From JBAXGE01 sp044344145 (lineage in GTDB: Bacteria > Planctomycetota > Phycisphaerae > WQYP01): a stretch of DNA of 15,007 nt. Shown piece by piece: positions 7,320 through 13,241 of this stretch. Every line of letters starts with the position of its first letter. The first letter of the stretch is position 1. A program made the position numbers and the translations under genes. The DNA lies in assembly GCA_044344145.1 (NCBI GenBank), contig JBIJDM010000043.1, forward strand, positions 1-15,007. Direction: 5' to 3'. Under the pieces are notes generated by a model. That model ran no database searches and was not told the DNA's origin. It worked only from the letters and a program-made list of their open reading frames with translations.

Positions 7320-7817
7320 TTATTTCTGCCAGAGGGTGCGGAAGGGCGGGGGTTTCACACAAATAATAACGATGCTGCCCAATAGCGCCACCACCATACT
7401 GGCCAGCCAAAACCAAAAGCCCAGGCCATAGCCGGTAATCTGGGCGCGGCCCCCGCCTTCGTCGGTGACGATGGAGGTATGAAGCAGGAACGTCAGGGCG
7501 AGTAATAACGCCAGCAGCGCTGCGACCAAAGCCCCCCACCGTAATGGTCGCACCGCCATACAAATCCAGGCCAAGAATAAAATCGGATTGGCCAGCCACG
7601 CGACCATCCCGGCGAACAAGCCCATCCAGCCAAACAGCAGCAGCCAAATACACGGCGACCAGGCGCGGGGGTCTTTGGCGTCGAGGTAAAAGCCGTCCAG
7701 CGTCAGGCTGATCACGAAGAGCACAACACTCAGCCCAATCAGGCTGACACAGAGCAGACTGTAAGGCCAGCGCTGCGGACGCGGACCCAGTACCGGAGGT
7801 GGAGTGATGGTACTCAT
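7320..7817 (-). CDS. Small multi-pass membrane protein of unknown function
   Basis: Hydrophobic protein of 165 residues from ATG 7817 with four or five predicted membrane segments (about 19-40, 54-72, 73-89, 95-113 and 131-153), a proline-rich N-terminal tail (STITPPPVLGPRP) and a short basic C-terminal tail. No catalytic motif or family signature was recognised. In-frame ATG codons at 7826 and 7853 would add residues of low-complexity appearance; none of the starts has a clear ribosome binding site. It lies 48 bases downstream of the GH4 gene on the same strand and may be carried on that transcript, though nothing in the sequence links it to sugar transport. A hairpin-forming inverted repeat sits just upstream. 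Confidence 0.7.
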   Translation of the reverse strand: MSTITPPPVLGPRPQRWPYSLLCVSLIGLSVVLFVISLTLDGFYLDAKDPRAWSPCIWLLLFGWMGLFAGMVAWLANPILFLAWICMAVRPLRWGALVAALLALLLALTFLLHTSIVTDEGGGRAQITGYGLGFWFWLASMVVALLGSIVIICVKPPPFRTLWQK

Positions 7818-7822
7818 ACCCC

Positions 7823-7857
7823 GCATTTTGCCGGGAACATGGCCATTTGGCAAATGC
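7823..7857. repeat. Imperfect inverted repeat between GH4 and membrane-protein genes
   Basis: GCATTTTGCC (7823-7832) and GGCAAATGC (7849-7857) can pair with one bulged base. A 13-bp dyad, CATTTG-G-CAAATG, is nested at 7844-7856. There is no T-run, so it does not look like an intrinsic terminator. It may be an intercistronic RNA stem or a protein-binding site. Confidence 0.35.
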
Positions 7858-7865
7858 GCCAGCGG

Positions 7866-9509
7866 TTAGCTCTTGGTCATATTACCCTTGTCGGCGGCCT
7901 GGGCGTTCTTACGGGCGGCCACGGCATTGCGGCGCATATCCCGCACCGACTTGACCTGCAACCGGGCGGCGCCGGTGGTTTTCTTGGCGATCACGCGGGT
8001 ACCCTTGCGGACATGGATGGCCAGACGTTTCCGGGCGTCAGCAATGGCCGCCGGGGGGTAATTGGGCAACCATTTCGCCTGCGCAACCAGCATTTCATCG
8101 GTCATCTGCCAGACTTCCTCGGGATTACACACGGCCCCCACCAGCGGGTCGTGCAGCATGGCGAGGCGCAACATGTCCACATCGCCATGCACAGCGGCCA
8201 AGACGCCCATTTCCTGCACCCGCACCGATGCGGCACAGGTGGCCGCACAGCCCACGGGCAGGTTCCCGATCACCGGCATGTGAACGCCGAGTTTGTCCAC
8301 ATAGCCGGGGATTTCGATCACACAGCCATTGGGCAAATTGGTGATGTGGCCCTGATTGATGACGTTGAAATGGCCGCAATACGTCCGGCCGGTCTCCAGG
8401 GCTTCGATAATATAGCTGCCATGTTCCTCGGAGCGCGTGGCGTGGGTGAAGGGTTTGAAGGGTTGTTTGAGCCAGTTGGGGAAATCGGTTTCGAACCAGT
8501 TGCGGCCTTCAGTACAAACGCGGAGATAGCCGCCGGTTTCGCCGTTGATCCAACTGGACAGATCAATCCAGCGTTTGATTTCGTGGGTGCGTTTGCGGTA
8601 CCAGGGGACATACTCGGACAGATGGCCGTTGGATTCGGTGGAGAAATAGCCGAAGCGGCGCAGGACATCGATGCGGACTTTTTCGGTGGTGGGATATTCC
8701 GGATGGGCCTCGAACATTTCCAGCAGCGAGGGGATGCGCACGCGTTTGCCAGCGATGGTCTTGGTCTGGCCGACATCCTTGATGAAATCAATCCCACGCC
8801 AGCGGATTTGCACGTACCAGGTCTGGTGATTGATGCCCGCGGCCACCACATCCACTTCCTGACGGTGCATATGTTTGAAACCGCCGTTGGGATATTCGCG
8901 GGTGACGGGCGTGGTGTAAGTTTTAGGCAGAATCCCGACGCGCTTGGCCCAAAGTTCAATCACATGCGCAATCATCCAGTGCCCGCCCTGGACTCCGTGG
9001 CACAGGCCAATGGTGGGCACGCGGCCATACTGATTACAGGCCCAGGTATTCATGGCCATGGGATTGGAATAATTCAGCAGCATGGCACCGGGCTTGGCCA
9101 CAGCGCGGATGTCTTTGCAGAAATCGAGCAGGGCGGGGATGGTGCGCTGGGCGTACATGAGCCCGCCGGCGCAGAGCGTATCGCCCACGCACTGGTCCAC
9201 GCCATAGCGCAAGGGGATATCAATATCGGATTGAAAGGCTTCCAAGCCCCCCTGCCGGACCATACACAGGACATAATCGGCCCCGGCCAGCGCCTTGCGG
9301 CGGTCGGTGGTGGCGATGAGTTTCGCGGGCAGCTTGTTGCCGGTGATATCGCGCTGGCAGAGTTGGGCCACCATATTGAGATTACGGGCGGAAATATCCG
9401 TCAGGGCAAAAGTGGTGTCCTGCAGTTCGGGAACCGAAAGAATATCGCGTAATAAACGATGGGCAAAGCCCACCGAACCCGCACCGATCATCGCCACTTT
9501 GATTGCCAT
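7866..9509 (-). CDS. GH4 family glycosidase (alpha-galactosidase/alpha-glucosidase-like)
   Basis: NAD- and Mn-dependent glycoside hydrolase of family 4, which works by an oxidation-elimination mechanism on alpha-linked sugars. From ATG 9507-9509 it has 547 residues. Visible parts: a Rossmann glycine loop GAGSVGF (9-15), VGDTLCAGG (108-116), NYSNPMAMN (146-154), the metal-binding GLCHG (168-172; Cys170) and GINH (225-228; His228), and GHLSEY (295-300). The overall pattern is closest to MelA-type alpha-galactosidases, but the substrate cannot be fixed from sequence alone. The ATG is supported by GGAG (9518-9521) eight bases upstream; the frame continues 27 residues further but without family similarity. 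About 50 residues at the C-terminus (from 497) are rich in Lys, Arg and Ala, beyond the usual family length of about 450-480. The divergent AraC-type gene is a likely regulator. Confidence 0.9.
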   Translation of the reverse strand: MAIKVAMIGAGSVGFAHRLLRDILSVPELQDTTFALTDISARNLNMVAQLCQRDITGNKLPAKLIATTDRRKALAGADYVLCMVRQGGLEAFQSDIDIPLRYGVDQCVGDTLCAGGLMYAQRTIPALLDFCKDIRAVAKPGAMLLNYSNPMAMNTWACNQYGRVPTIGLCHGVQGGHWMIAHVIELWAKRVGILPKTYTTPVTREYPNGGFKHMHRQEVDVVAAGINHQTWYVQIRWRGIDFIKDVGQTKTIAGKRVRIPSLLEMFEAHPEYPTTEKVRIDVLRRFGYFSTESNGHLSEYVPWYRKRTHEIKRWIDLSSWINGETGGYLRVCTEGRNWFETDFPNWLKQPFKPFTHATRSEEHGSYIIEALETGRTYCGHFNVINQGHITNLPNGCVIEIPGYVDKLGVHMPVIGNLPVGCAATCAASVRVQEMGVLAAVHGDVDMLRLAMLHDPLVGAVCNPEEVWQMTDEMLVAQAKWLPNYPPAAIADARKRLAIHVRKGTRVIAKKTTGAARLQVKSVRDMRRNAVAARKNAQAADKGNMTKS

Positions 9510-9609
9510 GGGCCGGACTCCAGCGTAAAAGACCACCACCTTGGGGCGGTGTGATGCCTCCATCTTGACCGCAGGCGGGGCAGGAGGCAATCGTCTGATT
9601 GTTACACTT

Positions 9610-9623
9610 ATAGTCTATTTGTG
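9610..9623 (+). repeat. Direct repeat copy 1, candidate AraC-type binding site
   Basis: ATAGTNNATTTGTG, matching the copy at 9673-9686 at 12 of 14 positions. It lies just upstream of the extended -10 of the AraC-type gene, covering the place where a -35 would be, and next to a possible minus-strand -10 (TATAAG at 9607-9612) for the GH4 gene. AraC-family proteins typically bind asymmetric direct repeats like this. Confidence 0.5.
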
Positions 9624-9634
9624 AATGGTATATA

Positions 9635-9643
9635 TGCTATAAT
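9635..9643 (+). promoter_or_regulatory. Extended -10 promoter of the AraC-type gene
   Basis: TGCTATAAT is a perfect extended -10 element (TGn plus TATAAT at 9638-9643). No good -35 is present at 16-18 bases upstream, as is common for extended -10 or activator-dependent promoters. The transcript would start near 9650, about 39 bases before ATG 9689. The surrounding 100 bases are clearly AT-rich compared with the genes. Confidence 0.6.
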
Positions 9644-9672
9644 AACCATGTATTGACCAATTATTACTCGTA

Positions 9673-9686
9673 ATAGTGCATTTGTG
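9673..9686 (+). repeat. Direct repeat copy 2, candidate AraC-type binding site
   Basis: Second copy of ATAGTNNATTTGTG, ending two bases before the ATG of the AraC-type gene and starting exactly 63 bp after copy 1. Bound protein here could hinder transcription or initiation of its own gene. The same stretch leaves no room for a normal ribosome binding site. Confidence 0.5.
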
Positions 9687-9688
9687 TT

Positions 9689-10609
9689 ATGGATTCAGCC
9701 ACGACCAACCGGGCCTACCACCCCACTCTGGAACGCCAGATCCGGGGCTTCTGGGGGCCCCAGACCAAGCCCTCGCGCTACAGCGGGGGGTACTTCACCC
9801 AGTGCCAGGGGATGGCGATGGGGCTGGAAACCCGCCACCAGCCCCAGACATATGATTGGCACGGGCTGCAGCGCGGCGTACGTCCGGAACGGCCGATTGT
9901 GGTGCTGCAATACACGCTGGCGGGGGCAGGATGCTATCAGGATGCCCGCGGTTTGCGCCGGCTGGGGCCGGGTGATCTGTTCACCGCGATCATTCCTGGC
10001 AATCATCGGTATTGGTTGCCCGTCGACAGCCCGACGTGGACCTTTGTATGGCTGCTGTTCAGCCATGATTACATCATTCCGCGCATGACCAGCCTGCAGG
10101 CCACGGCCGGGGCGGTTTGGTCGCTGCCGCCCGATGCTCTGGTGCTGGCGGGATTGCTGGAAGTCATCAAGTATGGCACGCAAACCACCCATCCGGCCCC
10201 GTTGGGATGGGAAGAACGGTTATTTCCTTTGTATTTTGCTTTTGCCCGGACGGCCGAAACGCTGGCGCATCCCGACGATGAACGCACGCGGCTGCTGGAG
10301 CAAGTGCGCACGCTGGCCCGGAAGCAGTTGCGGCATCCGCTGGCGGTCAAGGAATTGGCGGCCCATTTCCACATGAGTCGCAGCGCATTTTCCCACCATT
10401 TTACGGCCGTGACCGGCACCACTCCGGCGGCGTGCATGTTGGAATTGCGCCTGCAGGAAGCCACCCAGTTACTGCTGCATACCCGGCAGAATCTGGCCAC
10501 CATCGCCAGCGCCACAGGGTTTGCCGATGCCAATCATTTGTGTAAAGTGTTCCGGCGCTGGCGGCACATGAGTCCCGGCATGCTGCGCCAATACCTGAAA
10601 TCAGATTAG
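9689..10609 (+). CDS. AraC/XylS family transcriptional regulator
   Basis: DNA-binding regulator of 306 residues. The N-terminal 130 residues fit a cupin-like sugar-sensing arm: VLQYTLAGAG (72-81), then GLRRLGPGDLFTAIIPGNHRYW (about 88-109). The C-terminal 100 residues form the double helix-turn-helix of the family: first helix-turn-helix at about 218-243 (LAVKELAAHFHMSRSAFSHHF), second at about 268-292 (NLATIASATGFADANHLCKVFRR), followed by the typical SPGMLRQYL. It is transcribed away from the GH4 glycosidase, so it probably controls that gene and itself in response to a sugar. The ATG at 9689 has no Shine-Dalgarno; a repeat occupies that place. Its TAG stop overlaps the mqnD stop within TTAG (10606-10609). 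Confidence 0.92.
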   Translation: MDSATTNRAYHPTLERQIRGFWGPQTKPSRYSGGYFTQCQGMAMGLETRHQPQTYDWHGLQRGVRPERPIVVLQYTLAGAGCYQDARGLRRLGPGDLFTAIIPGNHRYWLPVDSPTWTFVWLLFSHDYIIPRMTSLQATAGAVWSLPPDALVLAGLLEVIKYGTQTTHPAPLGWEERLFPLYFAFARTAETLAHPDDERTRLLEQVRTLARKQLRHPLAVKELAAHFHMSRSAFSHHFTAVTGTTPAACMLELRLQEATQLLLHTRQNLATIASATGFADANHLCKVFRRWRHMSPGMLRQYLKSD

Positions 10610-11448
10610 TCCACAAACACCACCGGCGTGCACTGGGGGATCACCCCGATGGCCGCGCCGGCATCCATGAGCTTGTTCACGGCCGCGCGGCCGCGCGGGC
10701 CGTAATCAATGGTCCATTTGTTGACGTACATGCCGACAAACTTATCGGCCAGACCCTCGTTCATATCGCGGGCATATTGCAGGCTGTGGCGGACGGCTTT
10801 TTCGCGCTGGGCGAGACTGAATTCGATGCTGGTGCGCACAATCTTGGTCACGGCCCGTACATGGGCATCACCCAGACTGCGACGGATCACGTTGCCCCCC
10901 AGGGGCATGGGCAGGCCGGTTTCTTTCATCCACCATTGGCCCAAGTCCACACAGCAAACCAACCCCTGATTTTGGAACGTGAGCTGGCCTTCATGGATAA
11001 TCAGGCCGGCATCGGCTTCGCCGCGGGCGACGACGTTGAGAATTTCATCGAAGGGATGCACGCTGACGGTCAGGTCCTTGCCCAGCAGCAGTTGCAGGCC
11101 CAGGAAGGCCGTGGTCAGCTTGCCGGGGATGGCGATATGGCATTTTTTCAGTGCAGCCAGGTCCATGGGTTTGCGGGCCACGATCATGGGGCCGTAGTTG
11201 TCGCCCATCGAGCAGCCGCAGCCCATCAGGGCGTAATTGGCCGAGACATAGGGATAGGCATGCAGCGAGATGGCGGTGATATCCAATTCCTGACGCATAC
11301 AACGTTCGTTGAGGGTCTGGATATCCTGCAGGATATGGGTGAATTCATACGGACCGCTGTCCAGTTGGCCGGTGGCCAGGCCATAGAACATGAAAGCATC
11401 GTCCGGATCGGGCGAGTGGCCGAGGGTCAGTTTCATTTTTTCCGCCAT
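10606..11448 (-). CDS. mqnD: 1,4-dihydroxy-6-naphthoate synthase (futalosine pathway)
   Basis: Converts cyclic de-hypoxanthinyl futalosine to 1,4-dihydroxy-6-naphthoate in the alternative (futalosine) route to menaquinone. The 280-residue protein has the periplasmic-binding-protein-like fold of MqnA/MqnD. It shows the diagnostic GHSPDPDDAFMFY (10-22), AISLHAYPY (59-67), GCGCSMGDNYGP (76-87) and LIIHEGQLTF (149-158), in which His152 matches the family's catalytic histidine. The start ATG at 11446-11448 is supported by GGGAG (11456-11460) seven bases upstream and by a strong promoter just beyond. The frame extends 18 more codons, which run through that promoter and are not expected to be translated. 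mqnA, mqnB and mqnC are not in the window. It implies menaquinone-based respiration without the classical MenFDHCEB route. Confidence 0.95.
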   Translation of the reverse strand: MAEKMKLTLGHSPDPDDAFMFYGLATGQLDSGPYEFTHILQDIQTLNERCMRQELDITAISLHAYPYVSANYALMGCGCSMGDNYGPMIVARKPMDLAALKKCHIAIPGKLTTAFLGLQLLLGKDLTVSVHPFDEILNVVARGEADAGLIIHEGQLTFQNQGLVCCVDLGQWWMKETGLPMPLGGNVIRRSLGDAHVRAVTKIVRTSIEFSLAQREKAVRHSLQYARDMNEGLADKFVGMYVNKWTIDYGPRGRAAVNKLMDAGAAIGVIPQCTPVVFVD

Positions 11449-11473
11449 GCGTAAGCTCCCGTACAAAAGGGGC

Positions 11474-11502
11474 ATTATAGGGCGCCCGGGCGGGGATACC
11501 AA
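11474..11502 (-). promoter_or_regulatory. mqnD: mqnD promoter
   Basis: On the minus strand TTGGTA (11497-11502, four of six matches) and a perfect TATAAT (11474-11479) are separated by the ideal 17 bases. The predicted start near 11467 gives a leader of about 18 bases with GGGAG in it. The spacer contains the perfect 10-bp palindrome CGCCCGGGCG (11483-11492), which may be an operator or may add stiffness. The promoter lies in the 70-base gap after the upstream gene, so mqnD can be transcribed on its own. Confidence 0.65.
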
Positions 11503-11518
11503 GAGCGGGGAGTTTGGG

Positions 11519-12427
11519 CTAAAAAGACTCGGTTTGGCCGGTTACAACATTGACCACGGGCAAACCTTGTATGGCCTGCGCCCTGGCAGGACCCGTCAGC
11601 AGCGTTAGCGTGCCATCGGCCGCGCGGCTTTCGCGGAATTTTGAACCGACATAGCCTTCGGCCACGGTCTTGGGGGTGAGACTGGCAGGCAGGCGATCCT
11701 GACGCACAAAATATGCATTATTGCCGGCGGAATTACTGCCGATAAATACATACCCTTTGGTGGTGGCCAAGTGTACCAGCGCGGCCAACGAGGCGCCATA
11801 ATAGAGATTGCTGACGTGGTCTTTGGTGCTACGTACAAAGCCGGGTGCGTAGGGGATGGTAAGGGCACGCTGGGAACCAAAAACACTGTTGTATTCCACA
11901 ATCGCCACGACCGGCGAAACGGCCGTGAGGGCCTCCCAAACCCAGTAATCATTGCCATCAATGTCAATATGCAGGAGTCCAATTTCCCGCTCATAGGGCC
12001 AATCGGCAAGGAGGGCATTGATATTCTCCCGGTCCACGAAAGCCTGCCGGGCCTGGAGTTCATACTTCCAGTAATAATCCGCGTTCTGGATGGTGGCTAT
12101 GTGCGCCGGTGATCCGTCCATCACCAGTCCGGACCAATTGTCGTTGAACAGCAGAAAACGGGTGTTGGATTCGCGATAATCCTCCACCCCAAACTCAATA
12201 AACGTATGCGGTAGTGGTTCCAATTGGGCCAACAGCCATTGGATAATGCCATCATCGCCCCACTGCGAAAAGACTTTGAACTCAACCTCGGCCAGAGATT
12301 GGACCCCGGTACGGGCCCGATTCTGTTGTGCCATTTGTCGGCCCAGCAGAAGCAAGGAAGCTTCCGCATACGGACAACAGGGAGGCAATGCCGTCGGGGG
12401 AATCGGCTTGGTACCAAAGAGCCGCAT
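11519..12427 (-). CDS. FkbM-like, SAM-methyltransferase-fold protein
   Basis: Protein of 302 residues similar in motif pattern to a conserved group of FkbM-like, class I methyltransferase-fold proteins often found in polysaccharide gene regions. Recognisable blocks are FSQWGDDGII (53-62), FIEFGVEDYRESNTRFLL (76-93; the first strand and loop where SAM would bind), WSGLVMDGS (98-106), GLLHIDIDGNDYWVWEAL (150-167), VEYNSVFG (177-184) and GNNAYFVR (235-242). It has no signal peptide and should be cytosolic. The substrate is unknown; sugar O-methylation is a family-based guess. The ATG has AGGAG eight bases upstream. It follows the 73-residue four-cysteine protein after 25 bases, and these two are probably co-transcribed. 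Methyltransferase activity has not been shown for many members of this group. Confidence 0.75.
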   Translation of the reverse strand: MRLFGTKPIPPTALPPCCPYAEASLLLLGRQMAQQNRARTGVQSLAEVEFKVFSQWGDDGIIQWLLAQLEPLPHTFIEFGVEDYRESNTRFLLFNDNWSGLVMDGSPAHIATIQNADYYWKYELQARQAFVDRENINALLADWPYEREIGLLHIDIDGNDYWVWEALTAVSPVVAIVEYNSVFGSQRALTIPYAPGFVRSTKDHVSNLYYGASLAALVHLATTKGYVFIGSNSAGNNAYFVRQDRLPASLTPKTVAEGYVGSKFRESRAADGTLTLLTGPARAQAIQGLPVVNVVTGQTESF

Positions 12428-12452
12428 GTAGGATACTCCTGAATGGCTATGA

Positions 12453-12674
12453 TCACGGTTCCGATAAGGCTCGTGGCCGTGATTCTAGAATATGGCAACG
12501 TAACCGCCGACAGCGGGCACACCAGGCCAACTTGCGGGGCCGGCCAGCCGCCCCCAGTCGAATGCCATGTTTACCATAGGGTTCGGTCAGACCACAGGTC
12601 AGACAACGAATCACCCAACCCGGCGCTCTGCGTTCATAGGCAGTTTCACGGTCATCCGGTGGTACTGGTTCCAT
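12453..12674 (-). CDS. Small zinc-ribbon-like protein, 73 residues
   Basis: Short basic protein with two CxxC knuckles: CLTC at 24-27 and CARC at 52-55, 24 residues apart, plus Cys60-His61 just after. This is the usual layout for a zinc ribbon. The segment between them (GLTEPYGKHGIRLGAAGRPRKLAW) is rich in Gly, Arg and Lys, fitting nucleic-acid or ribosome contact, but I do not recognise a named family. The ATG at 12674 is supported by AGGA seven bases upstream, and the gene lies 25 bases before the FkbM-like gene on the same strand. These two facts and the ordered cysteines make it a real gene in my view. Function unknown. Confidence 0.7.
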   Translation of the reverse strand: MEPVPPDDRETAYERRAPGWVIRCLTCGLTEPYGKHGIRLGAAGRPRKLAWCARCRRLRCHILESRPRALSEP

Positions 12675-12700
12675 GATTACATCCTGCTCAAGTTAGGATC

Positions 12701-12729
12701 TGGGCGCAGTGAAGCAAGCGCTGCGCCCA
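12701..12729. repeat. Strong stem-loop between GNAT and zinc-ribbon genes
   Basis: TGGGCGCAG and CTGCGCCCA form a perfect nine-base-pair, GC-rich stem with an 11-base loop. It begins two bases after the GNAT stop codon. On the plus strand it is followed by TTTTAT, on the minus strand (the direction of the genes) by no T-run. It may end or protect the GNAT transcript, but it is not a classical terminator in that direction. Confidence 0.6.
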
Positions 12730-12731
12730 TT

Positions 12732-13238
12732 TTATGACAACCCCAGTTCATAGTAAATCAATGGGATGGCACGGTAGACCGCCCGCCCCACTTCGGTGGC
12801 ACCACAGCGGGCATAGAAATCCCCCGCCCCCACCTTCGCGTAGGCATCGAAGCGGATGGCGTCGGCAGCTTGGGTGCGGGCAATCTGACCGGCCTGGGCC
12901 AGACATTGCCGGCCCACGCCCTGACGCTGCCGGGATGGGGCGATGGCCAGTGCCAGCAGATAAAGCGGGTGGTGACGCGGGGGAAAATAGCTCGTGGTAA
13001 TGGACCATGGTTTCTTGGCCGTCAGACGGAAGGTGGCGACCAATTCCGAACCAATACTGCCGATCCAGATTTCGCTGTTTTTCATGGCACTTAAGACTGC
13101 GGGCGCTGCGGTGGTTACCGACCAGGGGCCCGCGCCGTGCTGCAGGCTGAGGTGTTCGGCCACCGCCGTATGCAGGGCGGCCAGGGGCGCGGCATCCGAA
13201 GCCGTGGCGCGGCGAAAAATGAGCGGGGTCTGGGGCAT
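12732..13238 (-). CDS. GNAT family N-acetyltransferase
   Basis: Acetyl-CoA-dependent acetyltransferase of 168 residues with one GNAT domain. It starts FRRATASDAAPLAALH (8-23, the usual first strand and helix), and motif A is LLALAIAPSRQRQGVGRQCL (94-113), with the acetyl-CoA phosphate loop QRQGVGR (104-110). This is followed by IRFDAY (128-133) and AGDFYARCGATEVGR (138-152), the typical C-terminal strand and loop. The substrate cannot be told from sequence (small molecule or protein N-terminus/lysine). Its ATG lies three bases after the stop of the broken GH63-like gene, so they form one transcription unit. A weak AGG precedes the start. It is followed by a strong stem-loop. Confidence 0.87.
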   Translation of the reverse strand: MPQTPLIFRRATASDAAPLAALHTAVAEHLSLQHGAGPWSVTTAAPAVLSAMKNSEIWIGSIGSELVATFRLTAKKPWSITTSYFPPRHHPLYLLALAIAPSRQRQGVGRQCLAQAGQIARTQAADAIRFDAYAKVGAGDFYARCGATEVGRAVYRAIPLIYYELGLS

Positions 13239-13241
13239 TAA

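Noticed and set aside
7839..9452. 537-codon open frame on the plus strand
   Set aside because: It lies exactly opposite the GH4 gene, which has full family motifs and a ribosome binding site. The plus-strand translation shows no recognisable domain; it is an effect of GC-biased codons.
9510..9590. N-terminal extension of the GH4 protein (27 residues)
   Set aside because: The family begins with the Rossmann strand right after ATG 9509, and GGAG is positioned for that ATG.
11449..11502. N-terminal extension of MqnD (18 residues)
   Set aside because: It would be translated from the promoter itself. ATG 11448 has GGGAG at the right distance and directly precedes the conserved MKLTLGHSPDPDD segment.
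12412..12446. AGGA-GTA-TCCT hairpin hiding the ribosome binding site of the FkbM-like gene
   Set aside because: Only four base pairs with a three-base loop, too weak to be meaningful.
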